From NCBI GenBank assembly GCA_029834535.1, contig JAQMWT010000308.1, positions 62,001 to 126,000 of the forward strand: a stretch of 64,000 nucleotides of DNA, in the 5' to 3' direction. Source of the stretch: Chrysophaeum taylorii (lineage: Eukaryota > Sar > Pelagophyceae > Pelagomonadales > Pelagomonadaceae). Each line of letters begins with the position of its first letter. The first letter of the stretch is position 1. A program made the position numbers and the translations under genes. This document shows positions 43,365-54,039 of the stretch, in pieces. The notes under the pieces were generated by a model. It was not told where the DNA came from. It saw nothing but the letters and a program-made list of their open reading frames with translations, and searched no databases.

Positions 43365-44190
43365 TGCCCTTTGAAGTGGGTCCACCGTACGAAGTATGAA
43401 TCTGGCCGCTTCAAATCGTACACTGCTCATCTCGTTGTCCGCGGTTACACCCAGGTTCACGGCATTGCTTACCACGACACGTACCGTCCTGTAGATGTCA
43501 TATCTGCTTTCATACAAGCCCCTGTCTGGCGTTGCTGTTCACGACTGGGATTTGCATAAGTTGGATGTCAGCTCCGCTTTTATCCAAGCTCCCATTGACG
43601 AAGACATCTATGTCTGGCCACCCGAAGGTTATGCTCCTCGCCAACCCACCGATGGTTTCAAAATCATTTACACGCTCCGTCGCTCTTGGTATGGTTGCAA
43701 ACAAGCTTGTCGTATTTGGTGGCTTTATTTGGAACGCTTTCTCGTCAATGACTGTGGCTTCGTCCGCGGATCTGGTGACACTTGCAGTTACAAGCTCGTG
43801 CTTAATTCTACCGTTGTCCTACGTCTCGTTCTTGTCGTTGATGATCTTCTTGTGGCGCACCCTCGTCATTGCCTTGGCCATTACCACGCCTTCTTCCCCC
43901 CGTTTCCGAACCTTCACCGATGTCAACGACCTTGATCTGACCACTTACGTTGGTCTCCGCATTACGCGTGATTGCGCACGTCGCACGCTCGCTATCGACC
44001 AATCCCATGCTATCCGTGAAATCCTCCCCGACCATCGCTTCATCCACAGTAAACCAGACTTGACTCCCGCTCCCAAAGTTCTTCCTCTTTCTGCGGCTAC
44101 TTCTCCTGCACCTGGCTCTCCAGATCATGTCTTCATGGCACGCATCCCTTTTCGTCTGTGGGCGTTTTTCACACAATCCTGGTAAACCCC
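43365..44190 (+). pseudogene. Copia reverse transcriptase, frameshifted
   Basis: ICPLKWVHRTKYESGRFKSY and TAHLVVRGYTQVHG match the start of the Ty1/copia RT domain. HDWDLHKLDVSSAFIQAPID with EDIYVWPPEGY, LRRSWYGCKQACRIWW, VVDDLLVAH (the Y-V-D-D catalytic box, here V-V-D-D) and YVGLRITRDCARRTLAIDQS follow in order. Frameshifts fall near 43520, 43860 and 43925. The enzyme is inactive. Confidence 0.85.
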
Positions 44191-44780
44191 ACTGGCACGC
44201 TTTATCCCACACTTTACGTTATCTCAATGGTTCTCTAGCTCTTGCCCTTGTTCTTGGTCGCGATTCTACCCTTCGTCTCTGTGGTTATTCCGACTCCAGC
44301 TGGGCCGACGACCCTGATGACCGCCACTCCACTACTGGTTTTTGTTTTCTCCTTGCTGGCTCTATGATCGCCTACTGCTCCCGCTCGCAGTACCTCCTCG
44401 CCCGCTCCTCTTTTGAAGCTGAATTGCTCGCTCTTTACGCCGCTACTGCTGAGCTCTCTTTAGGCTTCTCAAACTTTTTGATGCCTTTGATCTCCCTCGT
44501 CACACGGCACCCCAATGTATGTCGATAACAGCACCACCGTCACCCAAGTCCGTCTCCAATGTCTCACGCGGCGCACCCGCCATATTGATATTCGCTTCTT
44601 TTACAGCACCGCCGAATATCATCGCAACCACATCATTGATCTCCAACACATCACCTGCCGTGACAACCTTAGCGATATCTTCCTTCACCCGCAGTACGGG
44701 AGCTCTCTCCTTCCTCCCTCCGGCTTCATGCTCGTTACCTCACCTCGTGACTTCGCCCGATATCTCATGTCTCTTTCTGC
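44127..44780 (+). pseudogene. Copia RNase H and C-terminus, frameshifted
   Basis: HTLRYLNGSLALALVL, GYSDSSWADDPDDRHSTTGF and SMIAYCSRSQYLLARSSFEA with ELLALYAATAEL are the standard copia RNase H landmarks (the Asp of YSDSSWADD and the Glu of SFEAE). After a frameshift near 44510 come MYVDNSTTVTQV, RTRHIDIRFFYS and DNLSDIFLHP, the usual polyprotein end. Confidence 0.85.
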
Positions 44781-44955
44781 CACAATGCCTCTCCTGACGT
44801 CTTTAAATGTCGACTGCTAAGACTCTAGTAAGAGGGGGTGCCTTCAAGCTTCTCCTCTGTGAGCGTCTCACTTACCCCTTTTTCCTTTTCTTTCTTTTCC
44901 AGCACCTGTGTGAGGACCTCACTTACCCCTTTTTCCTTTTCTTTCTTTTCCAGTA

Positions 44956-45081
44956 TTTGAGGAAGCTATGACACTTACCCCTGCACCACGTATCCAGTAT
45001 CCCCACGTCATTCCCTACTAGTACTAGTAGTAGTGAGGTCCCCATTAAAATAGTTCTCTCGTCCCCATTTCAGTTCTCACA
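44956..45081 (+). repeat. Right LTR of the copia element
   Basis: It is 126 bp and matches 39823-39949 with scattered substitutions and an insertion of CTAGTAG units. It starts TTTGAGGAAGC and ends TTCTCACA, followed by ATCCT. Confidence 0.7.
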
Positions 45082-45089
45082 ATCCTCCT

Positions 45090-46165
45090 CGTCTCTTTTC
45101 CTTGTGATCCAGCGCGTTGTGCGGCGTCAGCTCTAGCTTGACGTCGTCATCAGCTTTGGAGAGAAGAGATTATGACGTTGTAGCACAAGTTTCGGATTCA
45201 GGATTCGTATGCTTTGCTTCGGCTTCTCCGGAGGACTGCAGCAGCGCCGTGCGAGGTGGGAACACGTCGCCGACCCTCTCGCCTTGGGTTACGACGCGCG
45301 CCGGGGCACGTCGACACCAGCAGCAGCGGCACGCTTTTTTGAAAGCCGTCGCGAGAATCCGTCTAAACCCTCTCTCTCGGCACGTTTGAGGCCGCCCCAC
45401 AAGGCCTCTAGGGAATACTCCATCGAATGGCATCCACCGGCGCCACTGGCAAAGAGCTGTGTCCACGTCGTGATCTTGCTGCCCCGGGCCGAACTCCGTT
45501 TCTATCCCACCGCAAAGAACGAGTATCGAGCCCCCCGCAGCCCTGGGCCTTGCGATTCTGCCGGCTCCGGCGCCCGCCCTGGTCGTGCAGGGCACCGATA
45601 CCGCGAGATGGGCGCGGAGTTGAGTTCGACGCGGCGGCTCCGCGAAGCTCTGGTGGGGACGGTACGCGCATCGCGCTGCACGAAAAAGAGGGTCAAGGGA
45701 AATCCGTCTTGAATCGACTTGCGTACCAAAGGTGCCGGACCACAGGCGGCCGGTCTGTGGCACGGCTTTAGGACGCTCGAGGAGTCGAGAACGTTTTGAG
45801 GTGACGCCTCGTCTGCCGCGTTTCAAAAAAAATCGGCAAAAAAACTCGGTCGTCGAACGCCGAGCTTTGGAGGAGCCAGTCGATCGACGAGGATGAAAGA
45901 CCTCTCGTTGTTGGCACAACATTCATTAGCCGCCGCGCTCAAGAAGAGAATAAGATTGAACGTGCCGAGAGGACGGACTTCGTGGGGGCATTCAAGATTC
46001 TGAAAGCTCGACGACGACGAAACAAACTGTTGTGATTTTTTTCTGGCCCGGGGCGCGAACCTAACATAACTTGCACTTCTTCTATCTACAAAAAAGAAGA
46101 AGATTCGGTAAATAAATAATCTAGAGAGCTCCTCGAATCCAAATCATCATCAATCATACCCTCGT
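45090..46165. other. No recognisable gene upstream of BMS1
   Basis: A 250-codon minus frame (45170-45922) overlaps a 167-codon plus frame (45209-45712). The region is GC-rich and both look like composition-driven open frames. The BMS1 promoter should lie in the AT-richer part at 46020-46160. Confidence 0.3.
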
Positions 46166-46220
46166 CGTGTTTGTTTGGATGCGTGCAAAAAGCCGACGAA
46201 ACAAACCCTCGACGAGAGCG

Positions 46221-47360
46221 ATGGACAGAAAGAAGGCGGCGCCTGTGGTGGCTGGGTCGGAAAGGAGGATGACGGGTACGATAAAGAAGAAGGCGTTCGG
46301 GGTCGCCAAGATCGGACGCGCGAAGCGGAGCGCGCAGCGGAGCGCGGACAAGGCAGAGGCGCGGCAGGTCGCGCCGCGCGTGCAGCGGGCGAATAGCGCG
46401 CCAGTTTTGGTGGTGATCGTCGGCCCCAAAAACTCGGGGAAGTCGACGCTCCTCAAGTCGGTCGTCAAATCCTACACGCGGCACAATCTGAACGGGTGGC
46501 AGGCGACCATTGTGGTCGGGAAAGAGAAGCGGCTGACGGTCGTGGAATGTCCCGACGATCTCTCGGCTATGATCGATCTCTCCAAAATCGCCGACGTCGT
46601 TTTATTTACGGTGGACGCATCCTTTGGGCTCGAGGCGTCTACCTTCGAGATGATATCGCTGCTCCAGACCCACGGGATGCCCAAGGTCGCGGCGGTGATG
46701 ACGCATCTCGACCGTCTGAAAGCGAACAAATCTTTTTCGAAAACAAAAAAAAATCTGAAACACAGAATATGGGACGAACTGTATCAAGGCGCAAAAGTGT
46801 TTGAAATGTCTGGCGTTTTGAAATCGGGAAAGTATTATCCTCGGAACGAGACGAAGAGGTTGGGGTTGTTTCTCGAGCGACAGAAGCTCCGGCCGTTGCG
46901 GTGGCGGTCCGAGCATTCGTACGTGTTGTGCGACCGCGCGGATCGGCGCGGCGCGACCCTCGAATGCTACGGCTGGATCCGCGGGCCTGGCCGCCTCGGG
47001 GCCGTGCACGTGCCGGGGGTGGGGGATTTCCAAGCCCCGCGAATTGATTATTTGGAGGACCCGCTCCCTTCCTTCGAAGAGTTGAGAGTTCGCGGCGAAA
47101 CTCTCAAGCGAAAACGAGCTCAGACGCTCCTGTACGCGCCGATGGAGACCACCACCGAGACGACTGCTGAAGAAGAAGAAGAAGAAGAAGAAGAGGAGGT
47201 CACTCCGTCTCTCTTCGTTGGGGAGAAGAAGAAGAAGAAGTCACCACCCCAAGACGTCGAGCTCTTTCCTGGCTGGGAAAATCCGCTGGATATTGAAGAG
47301 CAGGCGGAGGAGCCGCCTCGGTCCTCGATTGCTGCTGCTGCTGCTGCTGACGATAATTTG

Positions 47361-47391
<31 letters not shown>

Positions 47392-48896
47392 TGTACGAGG
47401 AAGAGGATGAGGACGACTTCTTTTTCTCGCGCAAGGCCCCGCCCGACGAGGAGGATGATGATGTCATCTCGTCTTTCGACCTCGACGACGGCGTCTTGGC
47501 GGCCGCCCGGTTTCGCTGCGTCGAGCGATACGGAGGAGGAGATGCCTTGAACTCTTCTGAGGCTGCTGCTGCTGACGACGACGACGAGGTGTCTAGGTGC
47601 GCGGAAGAAGTGGACGAGCGCGCCGCGAATGCCGCGCGCAAGGAGGAGGCATCGAAGAAGAAGGAGAAGGAAGAGGAGGAAGAAGAGGGCGGCCTCGCTA
47701 CGAAGCGAATCCTGGAAGCCAGACTGCAGAGAGAAGCGTCCGAAGTGACGACCGACGCGGGAAAGTACGTCAGAATCAGCCTACCCGTAAGCAGCCTCCG
47801 GTACGACGACGCGAAGAAGAAGCCTCTTCTCATCTGCGGGGTCCTCGACCACGAGAAATCGAGGACGATGGCGTGCGCGAGGATCAGAAGGCACCGATGG
47901 CACCCAAAAGTGCTCAAGTCGCGGGATCCGGTTTTCATTTCGTGCGGATGGCGACGGTTCGAGACCGCTCCTATTTATTCTATCGAAGACAGGAGCGAGA
48001 AAAGGAACCGCTTTCTCAAATATTCGCCAGAACACATGCACTGCCTGTCGACGTTTTTTGCCCCCGGGCCCGTCGCGCCCAACACCCCTTTAATCGGCTT
48101 CGGCCGCCGAGGTGCCTTCCGGGCTTGTATGGTCGGCGTGGCCACGAGAATGGCGTCGACGTCTACGGTCGTGAAGAAACTCAAGCTCCAAGGTACGCCG
48201 CTAAAAATCGAGCGGAACACGGCGTTCGTCGGAGGTACGTTTGGCTCGCAGCTCGAGGCGGCAAAGTTCGAAGGCGCGACCGTCAAGACGGTGTCTGGAG
48301 TGAGGGGTTCGATCAAAAAGGCGCTCCGCGAACCGCCCGGCGCTTTCCGAGCAACCTTTGAGGACAAAATCCTGCCGTCCGACATCGTCGTCTGCAGGGT
48401 CTGGGTTCCCGTCGCTCCTCCCGCCTACTGCGCGGAGCACGAGATGACGGCGAGGACGACGAGCGAAGTTCGGCGCGAAGAGCAGATTCCCGTCGGCGTG
48501 GACCCAGACTCGGTCTACAAGGGGCCCGTCGAGCGCCTTCCCCGCAAATTCGCCCCCCACCTCGTTCCCAAAACCCTCGTTTCCCAGCTCCCGTTCGCGT
48601 CCAAGCCGAAGGACGCGAAAAAGCGAAAGAAGAGAGGCTACCTCGCCGCGAGACGGGTCCCCGTCGACGCGGCTACGCGGAAGGCGACAAAACGACTCCA
48701 GGCGCTCTCCACGATCCGGAACGAGCGCGCCGCTCTGCGGAAAAAAGCCCAAACGGAACGCAAGAAACTGCACGCGGCTCGAGTAGAGAAGCGTTCCGAC
48801 GCGGCCAAGGCCGCGTTCAAGGAAGACCGGAAGCGAAAATTCAAGAAACAAGGCCAGCAACAGGCCCGCAAGCGCGCCAAATTTTCGAAGGGATAG
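46221..48896 (+). CDS. BMS1: BMS1, ribosome biogenesis GTPase
   Basis: The intact single-exon frame gives 891 residues from MDRKKAAPVV; two upstream in-frame Mets exist at 46167 and 46179. The Walker A motif is GPKNSGKS (residues 68-75), followed by KRLTVVECPDDLSAMIDLSK, DASFGLEASTFEM and VMTHLDRLK. Next comes the KHRIWDELYQGAKVFEMSG block that is diagnostic of Bms1/Tsr1. A low-complexity linker (poly-Glu about 316, poly-Gly about 380, acidic to about 500) replaces the longer linker of yeast and animal Bms1, so the protein is some 300 residues shorter. The C-terminal domain (RISLPVSSLRYDDAKKKPLL, SPEHMHCLSTFFAPGP, ASTSTVVKKLKLQGTPLKIE) and a Lys/Arg-rich tail are complete. Bms1 loads Rcl1 and acts in early 40S assembly in the nucleolus. 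Confidence 0.95.
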
Positions 48897-48924
48897 TCGG
48901 AGTGGTGCCTTTTTATAATAATAA

Positions 48925-50043
48925 CAAGTGCAGGCCAGTAAGTTCACCTAGTCCCAATCTCTAACCCCAGTAAGTTCACCTAATCCCAGTAAGTTTCATA
49001 CAAGTGCAGGCCAGTAAGTTCACCTAGTCCCAATCTCTAACCCCAGTAAGTTCACCTGGTCCCAGTAAGTTTCGTATAAGTTCACCTGGTTAGTAAGTTC
49101 ACCCAGCTCACACCAACTCCTTTGAGCTCGTCGCTCTCGCCTCCGCCAATCTAAGCTGCTTTGATCCGCACGCGCCGCCAACCTGTGAGTTTACTCTAAA
49201 AACCCTTTACTCTAAAAACCCCAGTATGTTCACCTGGTCCCAGTTAGTTCACCTGGTCACTCAGTTCACCTAGTCCCAATCCCAAACCCCAGTAAGTTCA
49301 CGTGGTCCCAGTAAGTTCACCTATAGTGCGCGTGTAGACGCCGGGAGGGGGCTTATCGGTATTGCGCAGCACGTGTGGGGTAGGGTGGAGTCGTCGACCC
49401 AGATGAGTATATCCTCGGGGATGCCGATCGACAGAGAGCCACGTAGAGCTGGACGTGGCAGAAGACGGGCTTGGGAAAGAGGACGCCGACCTCGCGGGGC
49501 GTCTGGCCCTGGCTCTTGTTGATCGTTTGGCGTAGGCGGGCCTTAAGCGATACAGGTTGGAGGAGCCTCGGTGACAACGACACGATCGATCACGTATCTG
49601 GTACCGTTGCAGTGGCCGTGCGACGGGTCGAGGTTGCGAAGACATCAAGCTCGCGATCGAAGTCAGCATGCCGTTGGTTGTCAGGGAGTTGAAAACTCTA
49701 CAGTAAAGAGCGAGGCGTCGTCTTCCGACCCAGCCTAGTCAGCCGAAAAGAACTCCGACGCCTCGTCTCCGGGAAAATAAAGGCCGCGGTCATGCGCGCG
49801 TTGTCAGCATCGACAACATCGTTTCGACGGGGCGTGAGAATGGCGCGCTGGCTAAAAGAGCCGCCGCCGCGGGTCGTGGAAATAGTCTGCGAGGTCGCCG
49901 TAGACGGCTTGGAGGATCACTGTCTGGCTCTCGCGCCTACTTGATCCTTACTCTCGCGCCTACCTGATCCTTACCCTAAATCGAGGGACAAACAAACAGA
50001 CAGACAAACAGACAGACAAACATCTGTCGATTAGTAGTTAGGA
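48925..50043 (-). mobile_element. Helitron fragment, copy 2
   Basis: On the minus strand it begins TCCTAACTACTAATCGACAG (preceded by A), has TTTGTCTG repeats, then the AILTPRRNDVV block, then TINKSQGQTPREVGVLF with PKPVFCHVQLYVALCR (49583-49353). That last block is the signature end of the Helitron helicase. AGTAAGTTCACC arrays (48930-49320) close it, ending ACTGGCCTGCACTTG. It starts about 30 bp after the BMS1 stop codon, so it lies in or next to the BMS1 3' untranslated region. It lacks the Rep domain and most of the helicase. Confidence 0.75.
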
Positions 50044-52545
50044 TAAGGGATCCGTCAAGTTTGGTCAAAAAGTTTGGTGAATTTCTTTCATGTTTGCTCG
50101 ATTTTGATGTATGATTAAGGAAAAACTCACATGTGTGGTCACTTTCCATAGAAGTTAGGTCAGTTAAGTTTGGTCACTCCGAAGTTGCATTAAGTTTGAT
50201 CAATCAACCCTTCAAGTTTGATTAATTTCCTTGTAAGTTTGGTCAACAAGTTTGATCACTACTCCTCAAACTTCCACAGTATTGACCAAACTTCGGCTTT
50301 TAAAATCAAACTTAAGGAGGCTTTTTAAGGGGGCGCGTGAGCGCTTTTGGTGCGAAAATGCTTTAAAAACGAGAGCTAGGTGCTGCAGCTACGCAGAATC
50401 TACCGTGGCGTTACACGCGCGGCATGGACACCCCCCCATGACCGCCTTAGAAGGAGGTCCGTCCTAAGACAGCACGGCGATACGCAAGGAGAGCGGGCAG
50501 CGACACGCGGCCCCGAGAGCAGATTCCCACGGCTTGGCGTACTTAAGCTGGGCCCATTCTCATACCTTCCATCGTTCGTAGAAGCCACCCAAACCGCGAC
50601 TCACCACGGTGGTGTTGCCGTGGTTGTGCGTCATTCTTCAACAACAAGCGGACATAGGACACCAGACTTACACGGTCTGCGTGAGACGGATCACCCCATT
50701 CTGCATCCCAAAACTCGAGAGGGAGCGCGTCTTTGATAATCGACTCGGGGTTGAGAACGCGAAACTCGACGACCTCGAGAAACTGCGCGAGCAACGCCCC
50801 TCGAGCACCCAAAGATTGTAGTCCCACACTTGTGCGGGACCGTACAGGACCACGTTCAGGAGTTCCTCACCGTCGCGTACCCGACCCGGAGTTAGCTGTC
50901 CAGCTTGATCATGGGACGGCAACGCGAGCACGTGCCGTTACGCCAGCATAAACAACTCGCACGACCGTAAGAGAACACCTCCTTATCCTCCTCCTCCTCG
51001 CGCATCTCGACAACCCCGCCCTGCCGCAAGATCTCCCCGGGAGCTGCTGCTGCACCGTCGAGCACTGTACGAGAAAGTCGGCAAATACAAGCTGCGGCGC
51101 GAAGGGATGTCAAGACGTCGACAGCCTCGTTCCGGAAGATCCGCCGACACCACCCCTGTAATTCTAACCCTGTCATCCAGGACGAGTCTAAAATATGACA
51201 AGTTTGATGTGATTGTTCGAAATTTGATCACACCAAATTGAATGCCTCCAAGTTTGACCATACACACGCATCAACATGCGAACACTCGCAGAACAACATA
51301 TACAAACAAGGCCTGCGCAAGACAACGCTGATACCACGCTGTTTCGTCGCCCAAGATTATTCGGATGCGCCTTATTAGTTCGATGTTTATGACAGACTAC
51401 AGCGAACGATCCCGGTTCGTCATCTCGTGCCTTTAGCGGATGACATTGTTGCAGATGTCTATCAAACGCATATGCCGAGAAGAGCCGCCTGACTGACTAA
51501 CTAACTAACTTCAGACCTCTCCCGAGCATGGGAGCCAGGCCGGACCGGCAGGAGCCGGTACGGAATCACGGAGGAAAATCACGCAGTTGGGGCAGAGGCG
51601 AGGGACGAGGACGGACTTGTTGATGGTGGACCGCCACTGCGCCGTCTTGTGCGAGGTCGTGCAAAAGCGTCGCAGGCCGCGGACGTGTTGGTCCACGAAC
51701 AATCGACCTGTCCGTCGCGCTCTGCCCAACCGAGCGAACCCCATCCCAACACGGACTTTCCGGGTGCTAACCGGCCAGCGAGCCGCCTGACTTGCCCTCC
51801 ATAAAGCCCTTGATGAGGACCGACACGGCCTCGCAGAAGTGCTTCGCGTGATAGCTGGATCTTTGTCGGCAAGAAGGTCCCGAGAGCAGGTGTGCCTTTT
51901 ACAACACACGTGACGGTATTGTCTACTTGCACATCACTACGAGCAGCACGCAGAAAAAAGCTGCATCTTGCATATGGCACTTGAACGACAGCGCTGTCGC
52001 GCTGTAGACCATGTTGTACACGCCGTCAACTTGCCGCCCGTGTCGAACATCAGATGCTGCTGCAAGTCGGCCTCGAGAACACACTTGCTGAACTTGGCAT
52101 CTTGGTTATTAGGTCGAGAAAAGTGGACTACCCTCGTATTTGCGTGCCCTGAGCTGCGACAGCGTACTCGGCGATCTCTCATAGTCGTTTACCTTCGCCT
52201 GGGCACGCGACTTCTTGTTTTCTTTCTCGGCGTCGTGGTCAACCGACGTCGGCGTGTTACCACCACGCTCCCGCTCGACCTGAGCGAAGCCCGCATCGAT
52301 ACCGTGTTCGTTTCGAAGTCGAAGGACGATCCGGAGTCACAGCGCGACGTGCAGAACCGCTGAAAGCTTGATCACGGCGGGCCTTGTTTTGTCATCGAAC
52401 CGTATGTTTGCTCTCTGAGAGTACAAGTTTAGTCAACCAAGAGACGGATTGACCAAACTTAAGTGACCAAACTTGTTGAAGGTTTACGGTGACCAAACTT
52501 ATATGGTGGTTGGAAACTTGACTTTTCCCTAATAATAATAATAAT
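50044..52545 (-). mobile_element. Unclassified DNA element, family E, copy 2
   Basis: Arrays of AAGTTTGGTCA/AAGTTTGATCA lie at both ends (50055-50320 and 52425-52510) and once inside (51190-51265). The minus-strand start is ATTAGGGAAAAGTCAAGTTT. Most of the interior pairs with copy 1 in reverse orientation, except for the LINE-like insert at 51495-51785, which is at a different site from the insert in copy 1. Open frames are short and unrecognised. It lies directly next to the 5' end of Helitron copy 2. Confidence 0.6.
51489..51785 (-). mobile_element. LINE-like 3' fragment, copy 4, nested in family E
   Basis: This is the same block as copies 2 and 3, with the plus-strand tail AACTAACTAACTT at 51495. 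The flanks GAGCCGCCTGACT on the left and GAGCCGCCTGACTT on the right look like a ~13-bp target-site duplication (51483-51495 and 51779-51792), which fits target-primed insertion. Confidence 0.6.
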
Positions 52546-52559
52546 GCGCGCGTCGCCAA

Positions 52560-53970
52560 AAAAAACCTTCTTCTTGTCCAAGAGGAGACGGCGAGGTCTC
52601 CGTTGTACCCCCTGGCCATTTTGGAGTGTGCTGGCTATTCCGCGCCCCCACTCTTCGAGCAGCTGCAGTATCAATGCCCGCGCGTTGCTGTCGCGGGGGG
52701 CCGATGAATGCAGACGGTGGCGACCGACGTCGACGTCGCGTAGCATCATCAAGGTCCCGCCGTCCACCGACTTGCGAGTTGAGTTGGCCCGGGCATTCAG
52801 GAACTCGTCGCACTGCTTGATCATCGTTCTGTCAAAGGCCTTCGCAGTGGCAACCACTGCTGGCTCGGTGCTACGTAGTCCCTCCTCGAACAATCCATGC
52901 GCGCGCGTTCGACGACGACGACGGACGCCATCTGCAGCAGCAGCAGCACAGACCAGCCGTCGAGATCGTTTGATGCGGCGGCAAAGAACAACCGAAAAGG
53001 CACAGCGAATTTGTCGTCGTCGTGAATAATAGTCCTGGCCCGTAGCGCGGCGGCCTTGGCCTTGATTTCGGCTCTGCTCGGCGTGGCGAAGAGATTGATT
53101 GTCTCGGAGCACGTCGGCTTCGGCGTAAGAAGCATCGTCGTCGAGATATATGCTCGAGAATGAGCGAGAGGCTGGCGAACAGGACCCAAGCAGCCTCGGT
53201 GCATTATGCATCTTGGCGCATTCCCTCGTCGATCACGATCTCCTCGTCCCGCGCGCTTTCTTTAAGCTCGGCCTCGTCGAACTCCAGGACCAGCTGCTGC
53301 TGCGCTGGAGGTGGCGCAGCTTTGCCGGGTCGTCGCACTTTTTAGCCAGCTGCGCCTTGGTCCGCTCCGTCGCCGCTGCCGCCGGTCACCGACGCCCGCG
53401 CCCGCTTCTCTTCGGCCACCGCCCGCAGAGCGCGCGCTTCCGCTTCAACAACGTGGCAGTCTCCTCTCTCCGCTGACGCTGGACCTATAGTTGTTGCTCT
53501 CGACGGGCCGAGGCCTCCCGGGCATCAGCTCGGGCAGCTGCCGCAGCCTCCACCACGGCCTCGGTCTTCTCTACCTCGAGAAGGCCTCTTCGCTTGCCAC
53601 GCCGTAACGGCGGCACCGGCTGTTGTTTGCTGGGACGCTCTTGCTGCCTCGAGCTGCAGGACCTTACAGAGCCGTTCCGCCACCAACTGCCTCCCCAGCT
53701 CAGGCGGCGACTGCTGCGATTATTGTGCCGGCTGCAGCGCGGGCGGCCGCCGGACCGAAGCGGTCGATCGCATAGCGCGACGGGCGGCGGCGTTCTCCTC
53801 GTCCGACGCTGCGTGCGCGGAGGCCGCAGCTCAAGCCCACCACCTTGATGGTGCCGTTGGAGACGCCCGTTTGACGGTGAGAGTGACCGAGCCGTCATAG
53901 AGTGGATGGAACCTCTGGACGGCAACAGCCTCTGACGCGACCCGCCCGGAATTGAATTGGCAGGTCCCCC
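52560..53970 (-). pseudogene. Coiled-coil coding remnant, unidentified
   Basis: The minus strand contains protein-like stretches in alternating frames: VEKTEAVVEAAAAARADARE, a Gln/Leu-rich LVLEFDEAELKESARDEEIV, RAEIKAKAAALRARTIIHDD, SNDLDGWSVLLLLQMASVVV, AFDRTMIKQCDEFLNARANS and ALILQLLEEWGRGIASTLQ. These read as parts of one helical, coiled-coil protein interrupted by frameshifts or short introns. No family is recognised. Confidence 0.35.
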
Positions 53971-54039
53971 CTTGGCTTGGGTGGTTCGAGCCGTTTGGTG
54001 TTTTCTTCAACCGGACGACAAACCGGTCGATTATTGGTG

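Larger units (their letters stand above)
39823..45081 (+). mobile_element. Degenerate Ty1/copia LTR retrotransposon
   Basis: Two ~126-bp direct repeats flank 5 kb that holds a gag-like region (40050-40810), a nested LINE-like fragment (40935-41335), a repeat-rich stretch (41540-43200) and copia reverse transcriptase and RNase H pieces (43360-44760). Flanking bases ATCGT (left) and ATCCT (right) could be a 5-bp target duplication with one change. A Helitron head fragment (GTCTTTAAATGTCGACTGCT, 44800-44825) and two copies of a ~55-bp pyrimidine-rich unit lie just before the right LTR. All coding parts are broken. Confidence 0.7.

Noticed and set aside
45170-45922. 250-codon minus-strand ORF upstream of BMS1
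   Set aside because: It overlaps an open plus frame of similar quality in GC-rich DNA and matches no known family.
47120-47938. 272-codon minus-strand Ser-rich ORF
   Set aside because: It is a shadow of the Glu/Ala/Gly repeats in the BMS1 linker.
49980-50035. Microsatellite-only call for the ACAGACAAACA repeats
   Set aside because: The repeats are part of the shared 5' region of the Helitron copies, so they are annotated with the element.
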